Source: Lachnospiraceae bacterium (GTDB lineage Bacteria; Bacillota; Clostridia; Lachnospirales; Lachnospiraceae). Taken from it: 64,000 nt of DNA. The position numbers and the translations under genes were made by a program. Shown in pieces: positions 44,250 to 53,362 of the stretch. The stretch is from the NCBI GenBank assembly GCA_017465475.1, contig JAFTWC010000039.1, forward strand, positions 1 to 64,000, given 5' to 3'. Each line of letters opens with the position of its first letter. The first letter of the stretch is position 1. The notes beneath the pieces are model-generated. The model worked only from the letters and a program-made list of their open reading frames with translations. It was not told the DNA's origin and searched no databases.

Positions 44250-45452
44250 TTACTTCTTTCGTTGCTTTACATACTCTCTATATTCATCTCTAATAAGAGC
44301 ATAGGAAATGCAATTCACAATAACTTCAATCACATCCGGCTGGTCTATGTTCCACAGATGGTCATTCATCAAAGTCCCCATATTAAATCGCTTACCATCA
44401 ACAATCTTGGGATATTGCTCTTCCACAAATGCTCTCAAATCATCAATCTTACCACTTCCGATGTTGCCCACTGCAATCCGCCCACTATGATAAAAAGTTA
44501 CCTTTCCGTCCACTACCTGTACATTATCATCAAAAACTAATTGCAAAGCGTGGTGGGTCTCTTTTTCATTGTCATGGGCAACGCTCATACAAGTTTTTAC
44601 AGGGCTATTTTTTTCCGTTCTTGTATAAGTACTAAACGCAAATGAAACAAACTCCGTACTCCCTTTATATTCAATCAAAAAGGACCGATACGGTGCAAAA
44701 AATTGGCCTCCGCCTGCGTTTCCGTATGAGAGCATACGAATCCCATAATCTTCAATAAGTCTAAAAATTCCATAGTCTCCAACCGGCATTTGATAATTTA
44801 CATCATACAATGCTTCTTGAAGATTGAACGCAACTTTTGCAATTTCCATTGGAGTCGTTTTACTTATATCTTCTCCATAATAATCTTCTGGAAATTGTGC
44901 AAATATATCTGTCAGATGTTTCTCTATCTTCTCAAAGGGAATACGAACCGATTGTTCTTCCTGTACTTTTACCTCTCCTTTCCCATCAAGTATTTCCAAA
45001 TACGAAGGGATTGTGTTTAGCTCCTCATATTCCCCCTTTGCCTCAGAATACTTATAGCAGTACATCTCATATCCATTACATACCACTGCATAATCTGCCC
45101 CTAGCGCATTGCAATAGTCAAATACCTGTTCATGCGCCTTTTCATCCAAATACACGTCTGGAGACTTACATTCAACAATCAGTATCGGATACATAACCTC
45201 ATCCTTCATACCATGCACAATAATATCTGCTCTGCGCTTAGATTCTATGTGATAATGGGACAAGCGTTCCTCTACAAAAATGGCTTCTTTAGGCACGTTA
45301 ACCACATCTATCAGATATGAAACCACCTGTTGACGAACAGTTTCCTCCGGCGTAATATAAATCAGCTTTTTCCGAACTGGATCTAAATAACACTCACGTC
45401 CACTTTTAATATATACATCCGGCAACTTTTGATTTTCAATATTTATTCTCAT
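44250..45452 (-). CDS. Type I restriction HsdR N-terminal-like nuclease domain protein
   Basis: The 400-residue protein carries, at about 55-110, a PD-(D/E)XK core of the HSDR_N type: ESKRRADIIVHG (Asp), then PILIVECKSP (ECK), then QVFDYCNALGADYAVVCNG. This is the nuclease fold of restriction R subunits, but no helicase follows, so it stands alone. The rest (about 200-400) is unrecognised. GAGGACG precedes the ATG. It is first gene of the B-C block, probably a defence module. Confidence 0.75.
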   Translation of the reverse strand: MRINIENQKLPDVYIKSGRECYLDPVRKKLIYITPEETVRQQVVSYLIDVVNVPKEAIFVEERLSHYHIESKRRADIIVHGMKDEVMYPILIVECKSPDVYLDEKAHEQVFDYCNALGADYAVVCNGYEMYCYKYSEAKGEYEELNTIPSYLEILDGKGEVKVQEEQSVRIPFEKIEKHLTDIFAQFPEDYYGEDISKTTPMEIAKVAFNLQEALYDVNYQMPVGDYGIFRLIEDYGIRMLSYGNAGGGQFFAPYRSFLIEYKGSTEFVSFAFSTYTRTEKNSPVKTCMSVAHDNEKETHHALQLVFDDNVQVVDGKVTFYHSGRIAVGNIGSGKIDDLRAFVEEQYPKIVDGKRFNMGTLMNDHLWNIDQPDVIEVIVNCISYALIRDEYREYVKQRKK

Positions 45453-45555
45453 TTAGTCGTCCTCTTTTGTATTATTGTTTTATTTCAAAAAATCGTCTCG
45501 TTTCATTATACCACATTCTCCCTTTTAAAACTATATCGTTTACAAAATACATTTC

Positions 45556-45606
45556 AGGGCAATTACCCTCGAATGCCTTGAGCATCTTATTGACATCACA
45601 TCAACT
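45556..45606 (+). repeat. Island repeat copy C
   Basis: GGGCAATTACCCTCGAATGCC, then TTGAGCATCTTATTGACATCACATCAA. It lacks the GGTT before GAGCATC that A, B and D have. It lies between two divergent genes. Confidence 0.85.
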
Positions 45607-45728
45607 ATTTAAGCGCAAAAAGGAAACACGCATATCTACCTCTTTCTTATCCCACATTTCTTTTTTGACATTTCATCACAAAAGTGTTATTCTCTAAGTG
45701 TCATTTTTTCAAAAACAGGGGGTCATAT

Positions 45729-46529
45729 ATGTGTTTAAAACAAAAAAAATCTTTTATTCCATATGACGAAAAACTCAGTCTAAAAGAATACAAAAAATAT
45801 CTCAATAAAAAGGAATATACCTGGCAGACTTTTCAAAACCATATATTTTCCAGTTTATCACAAATGGGCAAAGAACAACTCGACAATTTTAAACATTATC
45901 TAATAGCTCAAAAGAGAGAAACCGAGTTAAAATGCAATGACAGTTTCCTTACTTTTATTGGCTTTTTTATAACAATTCTGACTTTCTTAGCCACCGGAAT
46001 GCTTACTGTTTTACTAGCAACAGAAGAGCCAACCGCAATATATAAAGAAAATACTTTGTATGTAGAAGAACATCTCAAATCCTCTTTACCTGAGAATACT
46101 TTAAAAATCTTATCAGATAATAATATAGACATATATACACGGCAAGAGGATACAAATATAATTGTTTTATTACCCGAAACCCATGACAAAATAGAAAAAG
46201 ATATACTTCTGGAATTATATGAATATGGTATAATAGCCTCTATAGGAACTTTACCAAAGTATATTCCAAAAGAAGAATTTGCCATTTTTTACATAGCTTT
46301 TGCCGCAATCGCTCTCCTCGTTTATTCCTTAGGATACTATTTTGTGTACAAAAGGTCGGTAAATAAAAACAACATAAAAAATTACTTTTATTCAGACATC
46401 ATAGAATTGATTGATATTCACTTACAGCATTCCGAACAGTCTTTACAATCACAAAAACATATATCGAATCGGAACGTACCAATACAGATTAACATCACAA
46501 TTAACCCAAAACGCATACATCGAATATAA
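45729..46529 (+). CDS. Two-TM membrane protein, unrecognised
   Basis: 266 residues. A basic N-terminal cytoplasmic part (about 1-75), a helix FIGFFITILTFLATGMLTVLL, an external middle of about 90 residues (EEHLKSSLPENTLKILSDNN), a second helix FAAIALLVYSLGYYFVY, and a cytoplasmic tail. CAGGGGG precedes the ATG at 45729. It is the only gene between repeats C and D. One-gene membrane proteins of this sort occur as abortive-infection effectors, but there is no direct evidence here. Confidence 0.6.
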   Translation: MCLKQKKSFIPYDEKLSLKEYKKYLNKKEYTWQTFQNHIFSSLSQMGKEQLDNFKHYLIAQKRETELKCNDSFLTFIGFFITILTFLATGMLTVLLATEEPTAIYKENTLYVEEHLKSSLPENTLKILSDNNIDIYTRQEDTNIIVLLPETHDKIEKDILLELYEYGIIASIGTLPKYIPKEEFAIFYIAFAAIALLVYSLGYYFVYKRSVNKNNIKNYFYSDIIELIDIHLQHSEQSLQSQKHISNRNVPIQINITINPKRIHRI

Positions 46530-46561
46530 CAATCCACTTCATTGCTTATCCTTTATGACAC

Positions 46562-46602
46562 AAAACCGATAGAGAACGAATACACTCTATCGGTTTCTTA
46601 TT
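46562..46602 (+). terminator. Terminator after the two-TM protein gene
   Basis: ACCGATAGAG pairs with CTCTATCGGT, followed by TTCTTATT. It lies just before repeat D. Confidence 0.75.
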
Positions 46603-46613
46603 AATTTCTCGAG

Positions 46614-46660
46614 AAAAGCAATACTCCTCAGTGCTCGGTTGAGCATCTTATTGACACTAT
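46614..46660 (+). repeat. Island repeat copy D
   Basis: AAAGCAATACTCCTCAGTG, then CTCGGTTGAGCATCTTATTGACA. Its core is the closest to copy 0 at the tadA break. Confidence 0.85.
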
Positions 46661-46684
46661 TTTACTTTCATCTGTGAATACAAT

Positions 46685-46721
46685 AAAAAATCGAGAAGAC
46701 AACCTTACATGTCGTCTTCTC
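46685..46721 (-). terminator. Terminator of gajB
   Basis: Minus strand: GAGAAGAC pairs with GTCTTCTC around 13 nt, followed by GATTTTTTATT. Confidence 0.85.
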
Positions 46722-46731
46722 AATTTACCAA

Positions 46732-48546
46732 TCATTCTCTATTAATATATTTTTGATAAAGCTGCTTCCAGTACCTAGAGGCTTCAAATGTTTTCTCATA
46801 AGGGCCGAATTTTCCATTCTTTACATACTTTTTTGATTTCATAAGTATACATACCCGTTTTGCCCTACTAACACACACAAAACACATTCTATTACATTCT
46901 TCTAAATCTTCCTCATCTCCATAGTTGAGTACCCACCAGCTCGGGAAGTTGTTTTCTTCCATTCCCATTAATACAACAACCTCAAACTCTAATCCCTTGG
47001 AACTGTGCCTTGTGGAAATAGTAATCTGATTCTCAGGTTTCCCCAGTTTTGAGAACTTACTGGTATCATAATCTGTATATTTTTCATCACATACCTCATT
47101 GTAAAGTTCATTCAAATTATCAATTTCATCTGGCAACTGTTCAGCATCTTTTAGCACTTCATTAACTCGTAAAGCATCGTACATATACTCCAACCAATTC
47201 TTAATTGAACCCTTATAATGTATACTTTTCTCCAATATTTCAAGCAAAGCAATTCTTGATGTTAAATTCTCTTTCTCACTAATGTAATGGTTTTCCCTCT
47301 TCAAAAGTAGAATAGTTTTCCAATAATCATAAATATCATCAAAGGAAACTGCCGTTCTATCATTTACCCAGAGCGCACATGACTCTAGCCATTTGACAAA
47401 GTCTGTTCTCTCAAAAATATGATTAGAAATATAATGGGGAACATTATTGTTTATGCATTCAGTGGCCAACGCCTGACAATCAGCCCTAGTCCCTAATAAC
47501 ACCGCTATTTCTTCTAACGGTATCTTCTTTTCTTTGCTCTCAGGAATAATATTTTTTATAAAATAATCAAATTGATCTTCAAGCCCTTTGTCGCAATCAA
47601 TAAAGCGATACTCCGCACTTTCCCCTTCTCTCGTCGCCGCGTGATAATCTCTTTTTATATTTAACACCGTCTCCGAACCATCAACAATATCCTGATTACT
47701 TCTGTAATTATTCATAAGTTTTACCGGAATAATATCTTGTCTATCATATAACTCCATAAGGTAGTTCGGTATCGCTCCTGCAAACTTATATATAGACTGA
47801 TCCGGATCTCCAACCACAAAAAGTTTAATGTTCGTTTGGTTGAACAATGCCAGTACCATTTCATGCAATGGCTTCCCCAAGTCTTGATATTCATCAATCA
47901 CAAGCCAAGGATACTTCGCATTTAAACATTCTCTTACATACTCATGCTCTTGAATCAGTCTTGTAGAAACAATAATTATTGTTTCAAAATCTATATAGCC
48001 TGCTTTATACAATATCTTTTCATATTCTGCAGCAACCGTTTTTGCATCCACATCATCTGCCACCTTTACGTTACTGCTACCTGGAATTTGCAACGCACGT
48101 TGTTTATTCATTGCCTCGATCTTAAGGTTAGGATTTTGACCTACATTTTCTTTTGCCTTTTCAAAAATCTCTTTCTTTAACTTATCCGGCACTATTTTTA
48201 TCGGCATAGGAATACCACAATCGTATAATTCTGCAAAATTTCCAAGAATCTCTGATACACAAAACGAATGAACCGTTCCTAAAAATACATTCACTCGTTT
48301 TTTATATCCCAACTTTTCTAATCGCTCCTTAAACTCCCTTGCAGCCTCTTTGCTGAAAGTAAGACACGCCAATCCCTGTGGTTCATGTATATGACCATTC
48401 AATAATTTCATGATTTTCAGAGTAAGAATAGTTGTTTTCCCGCTACCTGGACCGGCTATCACCACTGTACTATCTTCTGTATCATACGCCTTCTTTTGAT
48501 ACTTATCTTTAGATATCCTCTCAAGCATTTTCGTCAAATAATCCAT
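46732..48546 (-). CDS. gajB: UvrD/PcrA-like SF1 helicase, Gabija GajB-like
   Basis: About 604 residues with full SF1 motifs: Walker A AGPGSGKTT, motif II VIDEYQDLG, motif III GDPDQSIYKFAGA, and ISTRHSSKGLEFEVVVL near the C-terminus. The start at 48546 lies 1 bp after the stop of the OLD-type gene, so the two are coupled; the upstream frame to 48585 overlaps that gene. The OLD nuclease plus UvrD-like pair is the Gabija anti-phage arrangement. The helicase would sense DNA ends or nucleotide depletion and activate its partner. Confidence 0.85.
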   Translation of the reverse strand: MDYLTKMLERISKDKYQKKAYDTEDSTVVIAGPGSGKTTILTLKIMKLLNGHIHEPQGLACLTFSKEAAREFKERLEKLGYKKRVNVFLGTVHSFCVSEILGNFAELYDCGIPMPIKIVPDKLKKEIFEKAKENVGQNPNLKIEAMNKQRALQIPGSSNVKVADDVDAKTVAAEYEKILYKAGYIDFETIIIVSTRLIQEHEYVRECLNAKYPWLVIDEYQDLGKPLHEMVLALFNQTNIKLFVVGDPDQSIYKFAGAIPNYLMELYDRQDIIPVKLMNNYRSNQDIVDGSETVLNIKRDYHAATREGESAEYRFIDCDKGLEDQFDYFIKNIIPESKEKKIPLEEIAVLLGTRADCQALATECINNNVPHYISNHIFERTDFVKWLESCALWVNDRTAVSFDDIYDYWKTILLLKRENHYISEKENLTSRIALLEILEKSIHYKGSIKNWLEYMYDALRVNEVLKDAEQLPDEIDNLNELYNEVCDEKYTDYDTSKFSKLGKPENQITISTRHSSKGLEFEVVVLMGMEENNFPSWWVLNYGDEEDLEECNRMCFVCVSRAKRVCILMKSKKYVKNGKFGPYEKTFEASRYWKQLYQKYINRE

Positions 48547-48547
48547 A

Positions 48548-50530
48548 CTACTTATCAACCTTTTCGTATATGTATTCAATCGCACTCTTAATGTATCCCG
48601 GAATATGTTCTTTGCAACATCTCGAAGCTAATTTCTGAGCAAATCTTCCCTTTCCAATACCATTGCTTTCTATCTTTTTTAAACATTTCCAATATTTTTC
48701 TTCTTCTATCTCCCTCTTAAAGTTTGCTTTCTGAGCTTCTTTTCCCGTAGTAAGTTCATTAAACAAACCAACTATTATATCCGTTGCTTTCTTTTTTCCA
48801 TGACAATGTTCCATCATATCAACTTCAAAAGTATAATTCCCCAAGAAAATTCCATATGAATTGTATAATTCATCTTCTTCCGCTACACTATCTGGAATAG
48901 GTGTTGCCCCATTTATTTCTAATTCTGTAACCATCCTTTTAATAATTTCCAATCCAAGGTAACCACATTCTTCATCATCAGATACGTCATCATACATTAC
49001 ATGATACTCCCTTTCATCCTGTCCCGATGGAATATGATAGAAATCACCATCCGTTATTACCGCATATGGCACATCCAGACATCGTAGCAACTTTACATAC
49101 GGCTTAAAGTTAGTGCAATTAATGTTGCAAATAATGATACCTTTTTCATCAAGCGATTTCCCCAATAACTCCGCAAATCTAGGCACCAGATACTCTTCTG
49201 CAATTCCCTCTACTAAAATCACAGCTTTCGCCAAATATATTTCACCGCGTTTTACATCTAAGTATCTTTCCACATCCAAAAACTCCCCCTCGTCCATTGG
49301 CATACTTGCAGTCGCATGCACCAACGTCCCTCCATCCTTACTGGAATGAAGATGGACAATAGAGTTAATTGGAGAAATTGCAGTTATATGAGTAGAATGT
49401 GTTGTAAGCAATACCGAATTGTTACTCTTCTGTATCACATCTCTAAACACCAATCTCTGATTAACCGGATGCAAATGCGCTTCTGGCTCTTCTATAACCA
49501 ATATCGTCGTACCTTTATATGTAGGAGCATTCAAATTCATAAATGCATATATATCCTCTTTTTGTTGCTCTGTTATCTTCTCATCCAAAAAGAAATTTCC
49601 ATTAGCTGTTTCTGTATATACCGCAGACAAGATGTCACTATCTGGTCGTGTCATTAATTCTTCATATTTTTCTCTTCGCATAAAAGTCGGAACCGTCTTA
49701 TCCTGAAGCGTCTGCAAAATCATTGAAATATACAAAATATTATTCCATCCCAGACTAACATCTGCAGCATTTCTATTTTCCATCAGCAGCTTTAAAGAAG
49801 ACAGCACTTTGGTCGGATCAACTTCCATTGCCTGCAACGATACATTATGCTCCCCATTACCAAGTATAGCATTAAAGCGCTTATTAATATTCTGGGTCAG
49901 ATCCTCAATTTCATCAATATTTAAAATCTGTTCCCCACTTTTCCTGTATTCCTCCGCGATACGCTCTAGCTCCGCTTTATCTATTGCATACTCATCAAGC
50001 ATCTTTTTAACAGGCGACAATCTAGAGTTTTTCATTTCTCCTTCTACATCGCGTAATGCCTTAATCACCTTTATATTCAAATATTTCCTTTGTGCTGCAC
50101 CAAAGATGCGAGTTACATCATCTTGCATAAAGATGACATATTCATATTCCTTGTTTCCATTGTCGTCCGTATGCGGAAAAAATCTATATGTTATTTTCAG
50201 AGTTTCCATATCATTATCCCGCACTGTAGCCCCTTGAAGCATTGCAAGTACAGCTACATTTCCTCTATAGTTACTAATGTAAATACTGATTTCAATCTCT
50301 TCATCATTTTCCATCGGATTAGCCAATGTATTGTTAAAGTCAGATTCATCCAACCTTCTATCTTCGTCAGATAATGTGGGATCTAGAATAAGTTGTAAAG
50401 CTCTTATAAAATTTGTTTTGCCTATATTGTTTTCCCCAATAATAATCTGTTTATGCCCCAACCTAATATCCACATCTTTAAAATTCCGATAATTTCTAAT
50501 TACAACTCTAGAAATATATAAACTACGCAT
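48548..50530 (-). CDS. gajA: OLD-family ATPase-TOPRIM nuclease, Gabija GajA-like
   Basis: The 660-residue protein has an SMC-like ATPase half: VVIRNYRNFKDVDIRLG, Walker A GENNIGKTNF (about 33), and signature and Walker B TILVIEEPEAHLHP (about 340). A TOPRIM domain follows (VILVEGIAEEYLVPRFAELL at about 435; AVITDGDF with the metal-binding Asp pair). In Gabija, GajA is a site-specific nuclease held off by nucleotides and released during infection. It is first gene of the pair. Subtype assignment would need a profile search. Confidence 0.85.
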   Translation of the reverse strand: MRSLYISRVVIRNYRNFKDVDIRLGHKQIIIGENNIGKTNFIRALQLILDPTLSDEDRRLDESDFNNTLANPMENDEEIEISIYISNYRGNVAVLAMLQGATVRDNDMETLKITYRFFPHTDDNGNKEYEYVIFMQDDVTRIFGAAQRKYLNIKVIKALRDVEGEMKNSRLSPVKKMLDEYAIDKAELERIAEEYRKSGEQILNIDEIEDLTQNINKRFNAILGNGEHNVSLQAMEVDPTKVLSSLKLLMENRNAADVSLGWNNILYISMILQTLQDKTVPTFMRREKYEELMTRPDSDILSAVYTETANGNFFLDEKITEQQKEDIYAFMNLNAPTYKGTTILVIEEPEAHLHPVNQRLVFRDVIQKSNNSVLLTTHSTHITAISPINSIVHLHSSKDGGTLVHATASMPMDEGEFLDVERYLDVKRGEIYLAKAVILVEGIAEEYLVPRFAELLGKSLDEKGIIICNINCTNFKPYVKLLRCLDVPYAVITDGDFYHIPSGQDEREYHVMYDDVSDDEECGYLGLEIIKRMVTELEINGATPIPDSVAEEDELYNSYGIFLGNYTFEVDMMEHCHGKKKATDIIVGLFNELTTGKEAQKANFKREIEEEKYWKCLKKIESNGIGKGRFAQKLASRCCKEHIPGYIKSAIEYIYEKVDK

Positions 50531-50743
50531 ACCCTTCTCCTCTTTCTCTTATTTTGCTATAAATATAAACTATATTTTCATGGTTTCTATATCTTTTCCC
50601 AAACTCATCTAATTGCTTTAAATATATCATAATATCAATAAAATTGCAAACGCTTCGTCATGTATACAATCCTCTTGATTTATTATCAATAATCTGCAAT
50701 AATAATTCTTAGACTATACTACTTAAAACAAGGAGGATTTAAT

Positions 50744-51745
50744 ATGATACAAGTGCCAAACTTAGATTTCGAATCTGCACTACGTTTTTCTCAAACATTG
50801 AATACTCATTCCATAGAAGAGAACGAAACTTTCGACTTTAGCCGCGTAACAAACTGTGATCCGTTTCCCATGCTTCTAGCATCAGCTGCTATACGGCAAC
50901 AGAGAGGAAAAAGTTGTGTAAAGCATTGTATTGCCTCAAACTGCAATAATACATATGCAGAGCATATGCGCTTCTATAGAGCAACCGGAATTGCACTAGG
51001 GAGAAACCTTGACGAAAATTATGGCAATAGCAATTATCTTCCCATCACTAAATTGGATGTAAAATCCCTAAGAGAAGACGGCATTCGTAATTTGGAGCGA
51101 ATACAAGTGGTCTTAGAACGAAAATCCCGTCAAATGGCAATTGTATTATCACGCGGGAATACCTCATTTGCTAATTGGTTATCCTATGTTTTACTAGAGA
51201 TGATGCGTAACATTCCTGAACACAGTGAGGCGGACTCCATTTGGTACTGTGCTCAATACTGGCCGAGACATGATTTAGTTGAACTTGCTATTTTAGATGA
51301 AGGCAGAGGTATAAAAAATAGTTTCTTAAGCAATTCTGCATATACTGACAGTATCAAAGATGACATAGACGCCCTTAACCTCGCATTAGAACCCGGAGTA
51401 TCCAGAACATTTGCTCCAGGTTCCTGCAACATTGATAACGATGAGTGGAAAAACTCTGGATACGGGATATACATGGTAAGCAATCTATGTGATAGATTAG
51501 GTGGTAGTTTTATAATTGCTAGCGGAAATTCTGCTACTCTCTTAAGATCTGGTCAGCGTACTACGTATGATTGCCACTTGCAAGGCACCGGTATACAAAT
51601 TCGAATTAGGCCATCAAGAATTGGAAGATATAAAGAGATTGCACAGGATATACTAAACACTGGTGAACAGATTGCAAAAAATGGAGGCAACCGCATTGTT
51701 TCTGCTTCGAAATCCACCCGAAGCCTTTTTACATTTGAGGATTAA
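50744..51745 (+). CDS. STAS-like plus GHKL (histidine-kinase-type) ATPase protein
   Basis: The 333-residue protein has an N-terminal STAS-like segment (ETFDFSRVTNCDPFPMLLASAAIR), then a GHKL ATP-binding domain: N-box LLEMMRNIPEHSE (about 150), G1 LDEGRGIKNS (about 184) and G2 SGYGIYMVSNLCDRLGG (about 240). No phospho-acceptor His or sensor domain is seen, so it is not an ordinary two-component kinase; such stand-alone ATPases may act as anti-sigma-like or chaperone-like switches. AAGGAGGA precedes the ATG. It is divergent from gajA. Confidence 0.75.
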   Translation: MIQVPNLDFESALRFSQTLNTHSIEENETFDFSRVTNCDPFPMLLASAAIRQQRGKSCVKHCIASNCNNTYAEHMRFYRATGIALGRNLDENYGNSNYLPITKLDVKSLREDGIRNLERIQVVLERKSRQMAIVLSRGNTSFANWLSYVLLEMMRNIPEHSEADSIWYCAQYWPRHDLVELAILDEGRGIKNSFLSNSAYTDSIKDDIDALNLALEPGVSRTFAPGSCNIDNDEWKNSGYGIYMVSNLCDRLGGSFIIASGNSATLLRSGQRTTYDCHLQGTGIQIRIRPSRIGRYKEIAQDILNTGEQIAKNGGNRIVSASKSTRSLFTFED

Positions 51746-51811
51746 TAAAACCTCTTCAAATACTACTCCATAAAGACCCCTCGCCTATATCTTTTTCGAA
51801 CACATACAAAG

Positions 51812-51850
51812 AAACGGAAGAATCATTGTGATTCTTCCGTTTCTTTAAAA
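51812..51850. terminator. Bidirectional terminator after the GHKL ATPase gene
   Basis: AAACGGAAGAATC and GATTCTTCCGTTT (13 bp) enclose 5 nt; TTTAAA-like tracts follow on both sides. Confidence 0.85.
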
Positions 51851-51986
51851 CACTATTCCCTACTCACCTACTTTGAATAGGGCTACAAACAACTATCTGG
51901 TTCATATTTTCATCTTGTCTCTCAGAACAATCTCAAATGTTTAAACAAATTTGCTTACCGAACACTGAATCCGGTATGTGATATCT

Positions 51987-52745
51987 TTATTTTTCTTCCG
52001 CTATTGGAATAATGTAATAATCCTCACAACTCTGTTCCATAGCTTGCTTTTCACACTCTTCCTTCGTATCCGCATATCCTCTTGGATTCTGCATATCATC
52101 AACCCAGTAATACTTGAAATCGTAAATGTTCTTTCCATGTAACATGGCAGACACCTGCATGATAATCTCATATTCTGCCTGACGGTATGGTGTGCTTATT
52201 TCTTGCTCTATTTCCTCGATATACGGGTCATCATGATGGACAAGGCTATCTAAAATCCATTCTAACGCTTTCGGGAAGCCACTTGCTTCTTCGTCATTTC
52301 GGAAACATATAGAAAAACCATTATCAAAAACTTCTGTAACAATATATCCACGCTTCTTTAATACCACAGCTATTGTCATGATCCGCTCAAAGCCATAATC
52401 TATAATATCAAAGAACTCTTCCAAGTCCTCGTCATTAATTACATACAAGCCTTTTTTGCAAATACTTCTGATTCGGCTTTCATATACCCTTTCTTCCATC
52501 TCGAACGCCTCATAACGCTCTTCTGTGTCTATCATGCGTCCATACATCATTTTTTCAACAGAAACGCCGAAATAGGCGCATACAGCGTGTAGAGCATATA
52601 TATCTGGCTTCCCTTGGTTACGTTCCCAAACAGATATCGTTTGTCTCGTTACATGCAGCTCATCTGCCATCTCCTGTTGCGATATCCCCTTCGTGTTCCT
52701 AAGTATAGATAAATTGCGCCCAAAATTGATTATGTTCTCATCCAT
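51987..52745 (-). CDS. XRE-family regulator with C-terminal sensor-like domain
   Basis: A 252-residue protein. Residues 7-60 form a Cro/CI helix-turn-helix (NLSILRNTKGISQQEMADELHVTRQTISVWER). The rest is acidic, with a short segment (FKYYWVDDMQNPRGYADTKEEC) near the end, and is unassigned. GGGGGAT is 8 nt before the ATG at 52745. It sits at the end of the D-E block, next to the mobility genes, and could regulate either. Confidence 0.83.
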   Translation of the reverse strand: MDENIINFGRNLSILRNTKGISQQEMADELHVTRQTISVWERNQGKPDIYALHAVCAYFGVSVEKMMYGRMIDTEERYEAFEMEERVYESRIRSICKKGLYVINDEDLEEFFDIIDYGFERIMTIAVVLKKRGYIVTEVFDNGFSICFRNDEEASGFPKALEWILDSLVHHDDPYIEEIEQEISTPYRQAEYEIIMQVSAMLHGKNIYDFKYYWVDDMQNPRGYADTKEECEKQAMEQSCEDYYIIPIAEEK

Positions 52746-52800
52746 AATTGTTTCATCCCCCTTTGTTTTTCTAACCACATTGTATCACCGAGGCACTCAA

Positions 52801-52832
52801 CCTGTCGAGCAATTCATTTTGACATACACTGC
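52801..52832 (+). repeat. Possible island repeat copy E (weak)
   Basis: CCTGTCGAGCAATTCATTTTGACATACA aligns with GGTTGAGCATCTTATTGACATCACA only with gaps. It falls between the last accessory gene and the mobility module, where a boundary is expected. Confidence 0.4.
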
Positions 52833-52840
52833 AAATCATT

Positions 52841-53362
52841 TTAACAATCCTTGGGATACGTCTCATATTTCACTTTGTACCCAACTTCCTGATTTGTCAG
52901 ATCTGAAATAATTGTCATCATATTAGCAATAATATCTTCATCAAAATAAAGTCCTTTTCCGTTTTCGCACGAAATCGGATTCAGTGCAAAATGTATATGC
53001 GGACTCCGACCGCCCGTATGAATCCCAAAATATATTTGATATTCATTACCCAAACACTGTGCATCAAACAAATCTCCCAGCTGAACCATCCATTCCTTCA
53101 GTACATCTACAGAATATGTCCCTTTCGGAGAAATAGCAAAGTGCCTTACTTTTGTTGCCGGTTCTTTGTTATATAATTCTTGCGTTCTATCAAAATCTAT
53201 AGCTGCTTGTTCATAGTTACCACTGCACATCACACCATAAGTGTATGGCGCTTTATTCGTATCTCCTTCTTTTGCAATGTATTTCAGCACACTGCCTATA
53301 GATTCTTCATCCTTATATTTATTTTTCCCACAATAATTTAATAACATCATCATATCTACCAC
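52841..53362 (-). CDS. Short relaxase/mobilization nuclease-like protein
   Basis: About 173 residues with the relaxase core pattern: VLKYIAKEGDT, VRHFAISPKGTYSVD, and the metal-binding GGRSPHIHFALNPIS (HxH). Full relaxases are usually 300 residues or more, so this is a minimal or truncated form. The start is unclear: GTG at 53362 is 3 nt from GAGGAG, the ATG at 53353 is 12 nt away. It overlaps the preceding small gene by 44 bp. It would nick an origin of transfer nearby. Confidence 0.7.
   Translation of the reverse strand: MVDMMMLLNYCGKNKYKDEESIGSVLKYIAKEGDTNKAPYTYGVMCSGNYEQAAIDFDRTQELYNKEPATKVRHFAISPKGTYSVDVLKEWMVQLGDLFDAQCLGNEYQIYFGIHTGGRSPHIHFALNPISCENGKGLYFDEDIIANMMTIISDLTNQEVGYKVKYETYPKDC

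Noticed and set aside
49990..50020. AAGCATCTTTTTAACAGGCGACA inside gajA as a repeat copy
   Set aside because: Lies in conserved coding sequence and lacks the TGAG and TTGACA parts.
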